Positions 9,018-17,538 are shown, counted from the first letter of the stretch. The stretch is 64,000 nt of DNA from Methanomicrobiaceae archaeon (GCA_016926855.1 JAFGNT010000004.1:1-64000); one strand, 5' to 3'. Notes: generated by a model from the letters alone, not told the origin. Program-made: numbers and translations.

Positions 9018-9325
9018 GGGGACTAGCCCGGGTGGCTCGGCGTCACCTGTTACCTGAAACCGCCGGTATGCGGGGGGCGAAGTCTGAGGACGGCTTTGGC
9101 GATCTGACCAAAGCCGGTATATCCCGCCAAAGAAACCTCGTCCCATGAGGTCGACGGACAGGGATCAAGACTCCGGAGGGAGTGGCGACCTGCTGCCGCG
9201 GGGAACGGTTCAGGCCCGGAAGGGAGCAGACTTACCGTGGACGTACGGCGCCCATGGGGGTGCGGGGCGGAGAACGGATTGCCGGGAGAGGTCAGGCACG
9301 TACTGTCAACCGAGGACGTGTCCCC
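9018..9325 (+). ncRNA. ffs: Archaeal 7S signal recognition particle RNA
   Basis: The region holds the conserved SRP helix 8 signature, with GGCCCGGAAGGGAGCAG at about 9215-9231, inside a helix closed by GGTTCAG and the complementary CTTACC side. The outer ends pair: GGGGAC at 9018-9023 with GTCCCC at 9320-9325, forming the terminal helix typical of archaeal 7S RNA. The length of about 308 nt matches archaeal SRP RNAs. It forms the particle with SRP19 and SRP54 that targets membrane and exported proteins. The ends are set by helix 1 pairing and may be off by a few bases. A TTTTTATC box at about 8987-8994 is a reasonable promoter TATA element. Confidence 0.9.
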
Positions 9326-9337
9326 ATACTTTTAACC

Positions 9338-10297
9338 ATGACAAAAGTAGCAATAATCGGTGCGACGGGCCATATCGGGCAGTTTGCAGCGTACGCGATC
9401 ACCGATATTCCGCATGTATCCACAATGCTGCTCTTCGGACGTGCGGGGCGCGAAAACCTGCTGGACGGAATCGCACACGATTTTATGGATTCATTCGCTG
9501 CAAAAGGCAAAAATCTGTCGCTCTCGTGGAGCACTAACCCGGAAGACCTGCGGGGATCGGATATTATCATCATTGCGGCAGGAGTGCCACGCCGCAACGG
9601 TCAGGACCGGAACGACCTCGCAATCGAAAACGCACGGGTTGTTGCCGATCTCTCGTCAAAGATCGGCCGGATCGCCCCGGAGTCACTCATCCTGATGGTC
9701 ACAAATCCGGTCGACGTCATGACCGCCGTCGCCCTGAAATACTCGGGGATGGAACCGCGGAGAGTCTTCGGGCTTGGAACGCATCTCGACTCCATGCGCC
9801 TGAAATCACTGATTGCCTCATATTTCAACGTCCATGTCAGCGAAGTTCATACCCGTATCATCGGTGAACACGGAAAAAGTATGGTACCGCTCTGGTCTGC
9901 AACCACCATCGGTGGCATTGCGATTCATAATCTGCCTGCCTTTTCCAACCTGCCGATGGATGATCTGGTCACCGACGTCAGGCGGGCGGGAGAGGATATC
10001 ATCCGGAAAAAAGGATCGACCATCTATGGTCCCGGCGAGGCAATCGCGACCATCGTCCGGACGGTGCTCGGAAATGAAAACCGCATCCTTACCGTGTCCA
10101 GCTACATTAAAAGCGAAGTTCACGATATCGGCGATGTCTGCACCGGCGTTCCCGCCCGTATCAACCGGAGCGGAGCGTACCCGATTCCGATTCGAATTGA
10201 GAGTGAAGAAGTCACTGCATTCCAGGCATCGGTGGAGAAGATCCGCACCATCACGACACAGGTCATGAATCAGCTTGAAAAAGAGAAATCTCCTTAA
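9338..10297 (+). CDS. mdh: Malate dehydrogenase (LDH/MDH family)
   Basis: This enzyme interconverts malate and oxaloacetate with NAD(P)H. The Rossmann motif IGATGHIG lies at residues 6-13, the dinucleotide loop LLFGRAGREN near 32-41, and AAGVPRRNGQDR carries the substrate-binding arginine. MVTNPVDVMT and the catalytic His in IIGEHGKSMVP complete the active site. An Arg/Gly in place of an acidic residue after the second strand hints at NADP use, as in the methanogen MDHs. The frame is open far upstream through the SRP RNA, but the true start is ATG 9338, only 12 nt after the RNA end. In methanogens the enzyme feeds the partial reductive TCA pathway. Confidence 0.93.
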   Translation: MTKVAIIGATGHIGQFAAYAITDIPHVSTMLLFGRAGRENLLDGIAHDFMDSFAAKGKNLSLSWSTNPEDLRGSDIIIIAAGVPRRNGQDRNDLAIENARVVADLSSKIGRIAPESLILMVTNPVDVMTAVALKYSGMEPRRVFGLGTHLDSMRLKSLIASYFNVHVSEVHTRIIGEHGKSMVPLWSATTIGGIAIHNLPAFSNLPMDDLVTDVRRAGEDIIRKKGSTIYGPGEAIATIVRTVLGNENRILTVSSYIKSEVHDIGDVCTGVPARINRSGAYPIPIRIESEEVTAFQASVEKIRTITTQVMNQLEKEKSP

Positions 10298-10404
10298 GCG
10301 AAGTCGGAAAAACACATCTTTTCGTGCATTCCTTTTACCTGCTTCAACAATTTCATAAACCGCTCACTCTCAAGCGGTGAGAAACCGGAAAAATTAATGG
10401 TATT

Positions 10405-10659
10405 TCAGGTCAGCGTCAGCGATACGATCTCTGCACTGCCGACACCCTCGAGCATGCGAAGCGACTCTTCGACCTTGTCGGGGGCACCCTCACTGTCAGG
10501 AACGACGACGGCCAGCTTGAGTGCGGACAGCCCGAAGCCGATAGGCTCCACGACAAGGTCCTGAACCGGCACCGCACCGCGGATCGCACCCTCCAGCGCC
10601 CCAAGGTCAACCTCAGGCGATTCGGGCATGATTTTTAAAATAATTACAACATCACCCAT
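10405..10659 (-). CDS. ef1b: Translation elongation factor aEF-1beta
   Basis: At 84 residues this matches the short archaeal EF-1beta, which exchanges GDP for GTP on aEF-1alpha. Typical elements are the opening MGDVVIILKIMPESPEVDL, the VEPIGFGLSALK segment and the final EG-V-x-S-AEIVSLTLT. The start ATG at 10659 overlaps the end of the zinc-ribbon gene's TAATAATG junction, so the two are co-transcribed. An upstream in-frame extension runs antisense-free through the zinc-ribbon gene and is not coding. Confidence 0.92.
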   Translation of the reverse strand: MGDVVIILKIMPESPEVDLGALEGAIRGAVPVQDLVVEPIGFGLSALKLAVVVPDSEGAPDKVEESLRMLEGVGSAEIVSLTLT

Positions 10660-10661
10660 TA

Positions 10662-10823
10662 TTAGGGCCCCCTGAATCCGCATTTCTTGCAGACGTACGG
10701 GAGGCTCTGCTGCCTGCACCGGTAACAACGATAGATCATCTCTCCACATTCAGGACATACAAAGTCGGTCCAGCCTTCATCGGCAAGGGGAGCGTTGCAG
10801 GAAGTACATTTCTTAAATGTCAT
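10662..10823 (-). CDS. Small zinc-ribbon protein (HVO_2753-like) upstream of EF-1beta
   Basis: The 53-residue product has four paired cysteine knuckles: CTSCNA, CPECGE, CYRCRQ and CKKCGF. This is the pattern of a conserved archaeal zinc-ribbon protein regularly encoded just before aEF-1beta and proposed to bind RNA or act in translation. Its stop TAA is followed at once by the EF-1beta start (TAATAATG). It is short and easily missed by gene callers, but the conserved pairing and the intact cysteines make it convincing. Confidence 0.85.
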   Translation of the reverse strand: MTFKKCTSCNAPLADEGWTDFVCPECGEMIYRCYRCRQQSLPYVCKKCGFRGP

Positions 10824-10869
10824 AGTATTTCTCCAGAGGAAGTATCTTATTATGTCTCCATGACGGCTA

Positions 10870-11472
10870 TTAAATGTGTGGATGAATCACCGTGCCCGTG
10901 ACCGGGATACCGGCGAGCGCAGCACGGACTCTTTCTTCGATCCTGCCGTTGATTAGTGTTGTCCGAATCCCGTGTCTGAGCACGTAAGGAATAAATCCGG
11001 CATCCACCTCACTGCAGGGGACGGGCGCATCGATACGGGTGAGAAGCCGTGATGCCGCATACAGGCCGTCGACAGACTTGAGGAGCAGCAGATCGCACCC
11101 GAGGGAATGCGCAACCCAGGCCGCCACCGTGTCCGATGTGACATCCCAGCTGTGCGGCAGGGCATCGGCTTCACGGAGCGCACAGTACGGAAGAAATACT
11201 TCTGTCCCCTGCGGCAGCCGGAGGTATGATACCGGAGGGACGCCAAGCGAGACAAGAGACCACCCCATCTGCTCCATCGCTGCAACGGCCATCCAGTGAG
11301 AGGCATCGTCGTCCAGCTCTGCCGCCCGCACCGCGTCTGCAAACCGCCCGCCGCCGGGGACCAGCAGCACATCCCGTCCGCACCCGGAGAGGAGGGGGAC
11401 GAGGGACGGGAACCGGTCGGAGAGGCTCCCCCCGATCTTCACCACGATAGGCGCCCTCTTTTGAGAATTCAT
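10870..11472 (-). CDS. mfnE: Amino acid kinase family protein, probable [5-(aminomethyl)furan-3-yl]methyl phosphate kinase
   Basis: This is a compact amino-acid-kinase fold of 200 residues. The phosphate-binding Gly loops are VVKIGGSLSDR (about 9-19) and LVPGGGRFADAVR (about 37-49). The nucleotide side shows WDVTSDTVAAWVA and LLLLKSVDGLY. Short single-domain kinases of this kind in methanogens are MfnE, which phosphorylates the aminomethylfuran phosphate to the diphosphate in methanofuran synthesis. The family assignment is firm; the exact substrate is inferred from size and host. It starts at ATG 11472, divergent from the PLD gene. Confidence 0.75.
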   Translation of the reverse strand: MNSQKRAPIVVKIGGSLSDRFPSLVPLLSGCGRDVLLVPGGGRFADAVRAAELDDDASHWMAVAAMEQMGWSLVSLGVPPVSYLRLPQGTEVFLPYCALREADALPHSWDVTSDTVAAWVAHSLGCDLLLLKSVDGLYAASRLLTRIDAPVPCSEVDAGFIPYVLRHGIRTTLINGRIEERVRAALAGIPVTGTVIHPHI

Positions 11473-11518
11473 GAATCAGGCAGATTATTAAGCAGCCTGT
11501 CACATAATTCTGTCTATT

Positions 11519-13180
11519 ATGCGCCTGGTGCCCGTGCTCCTGCTCCTCTGCGTGCTCTGTTCCGCCGCCGGTGCGGTTATGATCACCGAATTCTGCCCTG
11601 ATACATGGCAGAATGGCGAACAGGACGAATTTCTGGTTCTGGAGGGAACCGGGAGCCTCGCCGGGATTCTTGTAAGCGATGGGGAAGGCAGTATCCGGTT
11701 TCCTGCGGGATCACGGATAAACGGACAGCTTACTATCGCCCGGTACGCAAGCGCATACCGGATCACACACGGGATCTCTCCCGACTATGAGATCTACGAC
11801 ACCGACCCGGGAATTCCGGACGTGATCCGGACCGGCGATCTGCGGCTCGCAAACAGTCAGGACGAACTCACACTCACCGAAAACGGTGTTGTGGTGCAGA
11901 CCGTCGCATGGCCCGCGGATGTCCGGCCCCGCCAGGGGCAGGTGCACGTCTGTGAAGAGGGAGTCTGGGACACCCGGCCGTTCTTTATCGGGCAGTCACG
12001 CATCTCCCCCAGAACGTATCATGACGTGTCGCTCACCACATTTGTCTCCCCCGACTGTGCACGCACTGTTATGGATCAGGCGATTGCGGGTGCCGACCGG
12101 TATATCTGCGTAAATGTCTACGAAATGACTGACCCGTTCATTGCAGAACGCCTTGCGTCACGTGCCTCATCAGGCATCACCGTGACCGTCCTCCTTGAGG
12201 GGGGGCCGGTCGGGGGAATACCTGACGGGGAGAGTGCGGCTGCTCTGGAACTTCTCCGGAGCGGGGCGAGCGTCCTGCAGATGGGCACGACCGATACGGC
12301 ACATGCACGGTACCGGTACACCCACGCAAAGTACCTGCTCACCGACGGAGATGCGGTGCTTCTCACGAGCGAGAACTTCAAGCCCGGCGGATTTCCCGGT
12401 GACGGTATCTCCGGAAACCGCGGGTGGGGGGTGTATATCGAAGATACGGGAGTGGCCGGCTACTTTGAAACAGTCTGGCACGAGGATTTCGAGGGAAGCG
12501 ACATCACCCCCTTTGTTCCGCGGGATACGGCAGCCGATGATACGACCGCTGGAGCATACAGCGCCGGATACTCCCCTGCCTCATTCTCCGGCGCCGTTGT
12601 CACGCCCGTCATCTCCCCTGACACAAGTTGCCTGATCCCCGGGCTGATCGACAGTGCCACCCGGACGCTCGATATCGAGCAGGCGTACATCACACCCTGG
12701 CCCGAATCCGGAGAGAACCCGTATCTTCAGGCAGCGATCAATGCGGCACGCCGGGGCGTACAGGTCCGGGTGCTCCTCGATTCCTCCTGGTTCAACACCG
12801 ACGGCGACAACGACAATGACGAATGCGTATCAGCGATCAATGCACTCGCGCGGGAGGAGGGGCTTATGCTTGAGGCACGGTGCGCCGGGCTGGAGACGCT
12901 CGGCCTTGAAAAGATTCACACAAAAGGAGTCATTGCGGACAGCGAACGGGTGCTTGTCTCAAGCATCAACTGGAACGAAAACTCGCCCTGCTTCAACCGG
13001 GAGGCAGGGGTGATCGTCGATCACCCGGGCGTCGGCGCGTACTTTACCGCCGTCTTTGAGCACGACTGGACGGCCTCGGCCCCTTCCGCGGCGAAAGGCG
13101 TCGACTGGACCAAATGGATGGCAGCAGTCGGAATTATTGCAGTGCTCGCGGTGCTCGGATACCGGCGGCACCGGCCCTGA
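11519..13180 (+). CDS. Membrane-anchored extracytoplasmic PLD-like phosphodiesterase with lamin-tail-like domain
   Basis: A signal peptide (cleaved near CSAAGA) precedes an N-terminal domain with a VMITEFCPD strand like lamin-tail (LTD) modules. Two phospholipase-D HKD halves follow: HAKYLLTDGDAVLLTSENF (about residue 264) and HTKGVIADSERVLVSSINW (about 468). Both keep His, Lys and Asp and the following Ser/Asn. One C-terminal transmembrane helix (about 527-546) and a basic tail anchor the protein outside the cell. It may act on nucleic acids or phospholipid head groups. LTD-PLD combinations are known from secreted nucleases, but the substrate here is not provable. Confidence 0.8.
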   Translation: MRLVPVLLLLCVLCSAAGAVMITEFCPDTWQNGEQDEFLVLEGTGSLAGILVSDGEGSIRFPAGSRINGQLTIARYASAYRITHGISPDYEIYDTDPGIPDVIRTGDLRLANSQDELTLTENGVVVQTVAWPADVRPRQGQVHVCEEGVWDTRPFFIGQSRISPRTYHDVSLTTFVSPDCARTVMDQAIAGADRYICVNVYEMTDPFIAERLASRASSGITVTVLLEGGPVGGIPDGESAAALELLRSGASVLQMGTTDTAHARYRYTHAKYLLTDGDAVLLTSENFKPGGFPGDGISGNRGWGVYIEDTGVAGYFETVWHEDFEGSDITPFVPRDTAADDTTAGAYSAGYSPASFSGAVVTPVISPDTSCLIPGLIDSATRTLDIEQAYITPWPESGENPYLQAAINAARRGVQVRVLLDSSWFNTDGDNDNDECVSAINALAREEGLMLEARCAGLETLGLEKIHTKGVIADSERVLVSSINWNENSPCFNREAGVIVDHPGVGAYFTAVFEHDWTASAPSAAKGVDWTKWMAAVGIIAVLAVLGYRRHRP

Positions 13181-13322
13181 TCCGGCGGGAGCCCGAAATG
13201 AAGTCACCCGGAAAACACGAAAAAATGCGTGAAGCTGTAGTAATTGAAAAAAGCCCGTGATAGTACATACACGGGCGATCAGCAATTATCGCCTCACGAC
13301 CGATAAGAAGAGAGAACCGATG

Positions 13323-13643
13323 TTATTCGGAGTTCCATCTGCAATTTCTCGCGCACCTGCAGACATCGCAGAGCGTGATAGTGACATCGTCACGCATCAC
13401 CGCTTCGGCCCAGAGATTGACCATATCATTGAGATCCGGGGACAGATCACCGGAACCTCCACCCCGTTTCCTGCTCATGTACTGTGAGATAGCCGCTCTG
13501 CTCACTCCGAGCCGCTTCGCAACCTCGCTCTGAGTGATTCCCTGATCACTGACCAGTCGATACACCATCTCCGCACGCATTCGCGGCAGGAGGTTTCTTG
13601 CGAGGGAATCGCAAACCATGATATCACATGGCACAGTACTCAT
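13323..13643 (-). CDS. HTH transcriptional regulator with C-terminal cysteine cluster
   Basis: Residues of about 30-62 form a Cro/XRE-type helix-turn-helix (ITQSEVAKRLGVSRAAISQYMSRK). The C-terminus carries a C-x2-C-x-C-x3-C cluster (LCDVCRCARNCRW) that could hold zinc or an iron-sulfur cluster and act as a redox or metal sensor. Proteins of this build are widespread in methanogens. Its start overlaps the stop of the winged-helix gene by four bases, so the two regulators form one operon. Target genes are unknown. Confidence 0.8.
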   Translation of the reverse strand: MSTVPCDIMVCDSLARNLLPRMRAEMVYRLVSDQGITQSEVAKRLGVSRAAISQYMSRKRGGGSGDLSPDLNDMVNLWAEAVMRDDVTITLCDVCRCARNCRWNSE

Positions 13644-13873
13644 GTTGTCGCCATACAGGTATCTGGCTTGAACTGATAAATAATCTGCCGTGCATCCCTG
13701 AAGTTAAACTTCTCGATGATGAGTGAGTGTTCCTTGAGTTTCTTAAGCGCGTACCGCACCGTACGCGGTGCAAGACGGCTTTGTGATACGAGATCTTTGT
13801 GTGTCATCTCTCCTCCTTCTGCGAGGAGGGACAGAATTGTCTTGGATGATGGTGGAAGCCTTGCTTCAGGCAT
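13640..13873 (-). CDS. Small winged-helix (MarR-like) DNA-binding protein
   Basis: The 77-residue product has a winged-helix core: helix ILSLLAEGGEMTHKDLVSQ, recognition helix APRTVRYALKKLKEHSLI, then a wing with FNFRDARQIIYQF. It is about one domain long with no sensor part. A four-base overlap couples it to the XRE-type regulator downstream. The palindrome TTAACA-C-TGTTAA ends 10-22 bp before its start and may be its own operator. The target is not otherwise visible. Confidence 0.75.
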   Translation of the reverse strand: MPEARLPPSSKTILSLLAEGGEMTHKDLVSQSRLAPRTVRYALKKLKEHSLIIEKFNFRDARQIIYQFKPDTCMATT

Positions 13874-13882
13874 ACTCTATTG

Positions 13883-13895
13883 TTAACACTGTTAA
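13883..13895. promoter_or_regulatory. Candidate operator: TTAACACTGTTAA palindrome
   Basis: The two 6-bp arms are perfect inverted repeats around a single base. The site sits in the 68-bp gap between the divergent winged-helix gene (start 13873) and the OB-fold gene (start 13942), where promoters for both must lie. Position and symmetry suit binding of a dimeric winged-helix regulator, possibly for autoregulation. The sequence is AT-rich, so chance cannot be excluded. Confidence 0.45.
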
Positions 13896-13941
13896 TTTAA
13901 AAACCTATCTGCTAATATAATATCCTGATGAATATTGCTCC

Positions 13942-14316
13942 ATGCTCGATCCCCGGGAGCGTACAGCCGTTTTCCTGCTTGCAGGCACCGTAGCCGCGAT
14001 ACTGCTGATACACCTGTCGGTTCAGGCAGTTGGTCCGGAGAGTTTTGCCGCGCCGTACACGGAATCATCGGCGGAAGGTGATTACGTAACTCTCACCGGC
14101 ACCGTAGAAGAGCTCCGCACGACCACAACCGGAGGCCATCTCCTGTTCAGTCTTGAGGAGGCTCAGATATTCGTCCCGGAGAGTGTCGCCTCATCCGCCA
14201 CCGTGAAAGCAGGCGATGTGATCGAGGTTGCAGGTACGGTGCAGACATATCGCGGCATGCGGGAGATTGTCGTCTCCTCACGCTCCGAAATCCGGATTAT
14301 CCGTCATGCTGAATGA
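13942..14316 (+). CDS. Membrane-anchored OB-fold protein
   Basis: One N-terminal hydrophobic helix (about residues 9-28) is followed by an OB-fold nucleic-acid-binding-type barrel of about 80 residues: YVTLTGTVEELRTTTTGGHLLFSLEE, then VKAGDVIEVAGTVQTYRGMREIVV. Lone secreted or anchored OB domains of this type occur in many euryarchaea and are of unknown function. No catalytic residue stands out. The gene ends inside a perfect hairpin shared with the convergent small gene. Confidence 0.65.
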   Translation: MLDPRERTAVFLLAGTVAAILLIHLSVQAVGPESFAAPYTESSAEGDYVTLTGTVEELRTTTTGGHLLFSLEEAQIFVPESVASSATVKAGDVIEVAGTVQTYRGMREIVVSSRSEIRIIRHAE

Positions 14317-14336
14317 TTCAGGGTTTCCCTGAATCA
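14314..14336. terminator. Perfect 10-bp hairpin at a convergent gene junction
   Basis: TGATTCAGGG and CCCTGAATCA form a perfect inverted repeat with a three-base loop. The stop of the plus-strand OB-fold gene (14314-14316) and the stop of the minus-strand lysine-rich gene (14318-14320) both lie in the left arm. A bidirectional RNA end or stabilising hairpin is the simplest reading. The A-run on the right side gives no clear U-tract for plus-strand termination. Confidence 0.5.
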
Positions 14337-14509
14337 AAAATATCAAAATCGCTGTCGGTTTTAAAGGAAGGCTTCCGGAAACCTTTTTTTTTCCCGGCCT
14401 CCTTCGGCTCGTTGGATGTATCCTGCCGGGATTTATCAGCTTTCTTTTTACGGCCCTCCACCCCGCTGCCCGTATCAAGATCACCCGAAATGATCCGCTC
14501 TCCTGCCAT
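14318..14509 (-). CDS. Small lysine-rich hydrophilic protein
   Basis: The 63-residue product is highly charged (KKKADKSRQ, GKKKGFRKP) and ends in FDIFDSGKP. It has no hydrophobic core or recognised domain and is probably disordered. Its reading frame ends exactly in the shared hairpin, and it lies on the same strand as, and 57 bases beyond, the DASS transporter gene. Similar short basic proteins occur in methanogens, but I cannot name a family. Moderately likely to be real. Confidence 0.5.
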   Translation of the reverse strand: MAGERIISGDLDTGSGVEGRKKKADKSRQDTSNEPKEAGKKKGFRKPSFKTDSDFDIFDSGKP

Positions 14510-14566
14510 GTTCTGTACTATGCGACAGAGGATGATAATACTACACTTCCGAAAAGAAGGGGGAAA

Positions 14567-16093
14567 TCAGGGAGTGGTAATGGGAGTAACCGCCCAAACC
14601 GGCAGCTCCGCGGTGAAACCGAGCGCCCACATAATAATGGTGAACATAAAGATGGTTAAGAGCGCCACCCCGATTATATTGATGACCCACCCCGAGCGGA
14701 TCATATCATGCATGCTGATATATCCGCTCCCGTAGGCCACGGCGTTCGGAGGTGTTGCCACCGGCAGCATGAACGCCATGGACGTGGCAATGGCGGCCGT
14801 TATCATGAGCAAAAACGGGTGGATGGCCATCGATACGGCGGTCACGGCCATGATCGGCATCATCACCGATGCTATTGCAGTATTCGACGTTACCTCTGTG
14901 AGGAGTGATATCAGCAGCCCGATGATGATGACGACCATGATGATCGGGAGGGCGTGAAACGCGGAGAAATACCCCACGATAACATTCGCGAGTCCGCTCT
15001 TGATGAACGCCACCGAGAGGCAGATACCACCTCCGAAGAGCACCAGGATGCCCCACGGTATCTTCTTCGCCCATTCCCAGTTCATTGTGTAGATGCCCGC
15101 ACTCCTGTCAACGGGCAGGAGGAAGAGGAGAATCGCTCCGAAGATTGCAATCGTCGAGTCATGGACACCGGGAAATACCGTATTGAGACCCGGGATGATG
15201 AAGTCACCGATCTCCTTTTCCGTCCGGAATATCCACGCAAGTGCCGTGAAAACAAAGACAAAGAGCGTCCATCTCTCACCGCGGCTCATCACACCCAGTT
15301 CCCGAATCCGTTCGTCGATGATCTCCTTGCCGTGGGCGATCATCCGGGGCATATGACGGTACGGCCCGTACACGAGCCATGCCCACGAGAACGGGATGAA
15401 AATACATGCCAGTGGCAGCCCGAACTTCATCCAGGTGAAGAAGTCAATAGCGGGAGCACCGGGGAAGAGCGTCTCAAGCTGGGCAATGAAGATGCCGTTC
15501 GGCGGAGTGCCGATCACCGTGGCAATCCCGCCGATTGTCGCCGCATGGGCAATCGAGATAACGAGGCACTCGGAAAAGTCGCGCTGTTCCTCGGTCATAT
15601 CTTCCAGCGCAACCTGCGCATCGGGAAGGATTGTGGCAATAATGGCGATGGCAATGGGGATCATCATCATCGCTGTTGCGGTATTTGAAATCCACATCGA
15701 AAGAAACGCTGTGGCGACCATGAACCCGAGCACAAGGCGGCGGGGGCTCGTGCCCATCAGCCTGATGATGTGGAGCGCAATACGTTTATGCAGCCCCCAC
15801 CGCTGCATCGACATGGCAATGAGAAATCCTCCCATGAAGAGAAAGATCGTCTTGTCCGCATAGGGGGCCGTTGCCTCCCCGGGAGACAGAACCCCGAGCA
15901 AAGGGAAGAGGACAATTGGGATGAGGGCGGTGGCCTGGATCGGGATCGCCTCGGTGACCCACCAGACTACCATGAGTGTTGTTGTCGCTGCCACGTACTG
16001 GGCCGCGACAGGAAATACTGCAGGGTCAAATGGAAGTAAAATTACAATAAAAAATAAAATAACCCCAAGAAATTTCCCGATTGTTTTCTTCAT
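14567..16093 (-). CDS. DASS/SLC13 family anion (dicarboxylate or sulfate):sodium symporter
   Basis: The 508-residue protein has eleven or more hydrophobic helices and an internal repeat. Each half holds the SNT signature that binds sodium and the substrate carboxylate: WISNTATAMMMIP near residue 135 and TSNTAIASVMMP near 418. The N-terminal VVWWVTEAIPI segment is also typical. Family members import dicarboxylates such as succinate and malate, or sulfate, with sodium. The start MKKTIGKFLG is followed at once by the first helix. The substrate cannot be settled here, though a malate dehydrogenase gene lies in the wider neighbourhood. Confidence 0.85.
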   Translation of the reverse strand: MKKTIGKFLGVILFFIVILLPFDPAVFPVAAQYVAATTTLMVVWWVTEAIPIQATALIPIVLFPLLGVLSPGEATAPYADKTIFLFMGGFLIAMSMQRWGLHKRIALHIIRLMGTSPRRLVLGFMVATAFLSMWISNTATAMMMIPIAIAIIATILPDAQVALEDMTEEQRDFSECLVISIAHAATIGGIATVIGTPPNGIFIAQLETLFPGAPAIDFFTWMKFGLPLACIFIPFSWAWLVYGPYRHMPRMIAHGKEIIDERIRELGVMSRGERWTLFVFVFTALAWIFRTEKEIGDFIIPGLNTVFPGVHDSTIAIFGAILLFLLPVDRSAGIYTMNWEWAKKIPWGILVLFGGGICLSVAFIKSGLANVIVGYFSAFHALPIIMVVIIIGLLISLLTEVTSNTAIASVMMPIMAVTAVSMAIHPFLLMITAAIATSMAFMLPVATPPNAVAYGSGYISMHDMIRSGWVINIIGVALLTIFMFTIIMWALGFTAELPVWAVTPITTP

Positions 16094-16230
16094 TATATAT
16101 ATTGTTGGAATTTGGAATATAATAATATTCCATTTTCATCCTCCGTTAATGTGTTCAGGCCTCCGGATACACCAAAATCCGGATGCGGAATTACTGCTCC
16201 GGAGTATCTCTTCCGGGGCGGAGGCTTCCT

Positions 16231-16605
16231 TCATGGCGGCAGGATAAGCTTTTCGTCAGCGGACCGCCACCGGGGATCGACGGTACAGAGAAAAACGAGG
16301 TCGGAAGCACCGGCATTCATGGTGTGCTGAACAGCTCCGGGCGGAATGAACACGAGCATGTCCGGGTGCACCCGGGCGGTTTCGTCTCCGATATGCATGA
16401 TGCCCTCACCGGCGATAATATAGTACACTTCCGCCGAAACGGTGAGCCGGTGAGGCAGGGTGGCTTCTCCTGCAGGAACGCGTGCCCGGGCAATACTGCA
16501 GTTCAGCGCCGGTTCCCCCTCCCGATCGGGATGCAGGATCTCAGCATGCAATGACCGGTCCATCACCCGTGCATAATGGCCGGTACGGCAGTCTTTTACA
16601 TACAT
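16231..16605 (-). CDS. Cupin-domain protein
   Basis: This is a single small cupin barrel of 124 residues. Motif 1 reads PAGEATLPHRLTVSAEVYYIIAGEG and motif 2 reads PDMLVFIPPGAVQHTMNAG. One of the two usual motif-1 histidines is retained, together with the Glu and the motif-2 His, enough for a metal site. The start chosen is MYVKDCRTGHY at 16605 because the 13 residues before it look unstructured. Function may be sugar or small-metabolite binding; nothing in the context narrows it. Confidence 0.75.
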   Translation of the reverse strand: MYVKDCRTGHYARVMDRSLHAEILHPDREGEPALNCSIARARVPAGEATLPHRLTVSAEVYYIIAGEGIMHIGDETARVHPDMLVFIPPGAVQHTMNAGASDLVFLCTVDPRWRSADEKLILPP

Positions 16606-16783
16606 TGTATCCGTCTCCGAAAGAATATTCACAGTACAGAACACAACCGGGCTCCATTACTCTTACGGGGGGCCGGGATACGGTGAATGGAATAAGACTT
16701 AATCGTGTTTACATCCGATAGAGATGCAAGAACGACGAAAAACGCCCCGCTTTCCGGCGGGGAGAGGGAGTGTTTAAGGGACA

Positions 16784-17536
16784 ATGGAATACTGGGAACT
16801 TGAGGGTATTGCGCAGGGATCACTTGCGATCATGAACCCGACGAGCGAGAGAAAAATCTGTGAAGCACTGGCACCCGCCGGCCTGTCTCCAGGAGACCGT
16901 GTGATCGATGTGGGATGCGGCACCGGGACCGTGCTTGCCCTGCTTGCCGAACGGTACGGAATTTCTGGAACCGGAATCGATCTGCGTGAAAACTTCTGCC
17001 GGGTAGCCGAACAAAACCTGATGGGGCGGGGATTTCACAAGCAGGTCCATATCCGTTGCGGGGATGCCGCCGGGTATCTTCCGGATGAGGCATATGACTG
17101 TGCCGTCTGCCTCGGTGCCTCGTTCATCTGGGGAGGAATGGAGCCGGCCGTTGCGGCACTCAGGAGAATGGTACGCCCGGGAGGGTGGATCCTCATCGGG
17201 GACAGATACTGGAGAAACGAGCGTGTCTCTCCCGAATTTGCACGTGAATGGCCGGACATACTCACCGAGTACGAGCTCCTCGGCCTGATGAGGGCGGAGG
17301 AATGCACGCTCACGGGAATTGTGCGGTCAGGAGAGGATGACTGGGACCGGTACGAATCGGCAATATGGCAGGCATGCGAAAGATGGCTGAGCATCCATCC
17401 CACCGATTCGCACCGGGAGGCGGTCAGGGAGTACCGGGATCGCATCCAGGAGGAGTATCTCGGGTACGGGCGGGAGCTTGTCGGGTGGGCGATGTACCTC
17501 CTCGCAACCACCAGTGATGCGGGAACGGGAGAGTGA
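16784..17536 (+). CDS. Class I SAM-dependent methyltransferase
   Basis: The 250-residue protein has a full class I core. Motif I is RVIDVGCGTGTVLAL (about 39-53), the acidic end of strand 2 is GTGIDLRENF, motif II is CGDAAGYLPDEAYDCAVCLGA, and the post-motif strand has VRPGGWILIGDRYW. The substrate is unknown, and the Trp-rich C-terminal half is probably the recognition part. The last codons overlap the next gene (GTGA), so it is co-translated with the ACT/metallo-hydrolase protein. A GGGAC-like ribosome site precedes ATG 16784. Confidence 0.8.
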   Translation: MEYWELEGIAQGSLAIMNPTSERKICEALAPAGLSPGDRVIDVGCGTGTVLALLAERYGISGTGIDLRENFCRVAEQNLMGRGFHKQVHIRCGDAAGYLPDEAYDCAVCLGASFIWGGMEPAVAALRRMVRPGGWILIGDRYWRNERVSPEFAREWPDILTEYELLGLMRAEECTLTGIVRSGEDDWDRYESAIWQACERWLSIHPTDSHREAVREYRDRIQEEYLGYGRELVGWAMYLLATTSDAGTGE

Positions 17537-17538
17537 GA

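Noticed and set aside
14954-15688. Plus-strand frame inside the DASS transporter
   Set aside because: It is antisense to a complete transporter carrying both SNT motifs.
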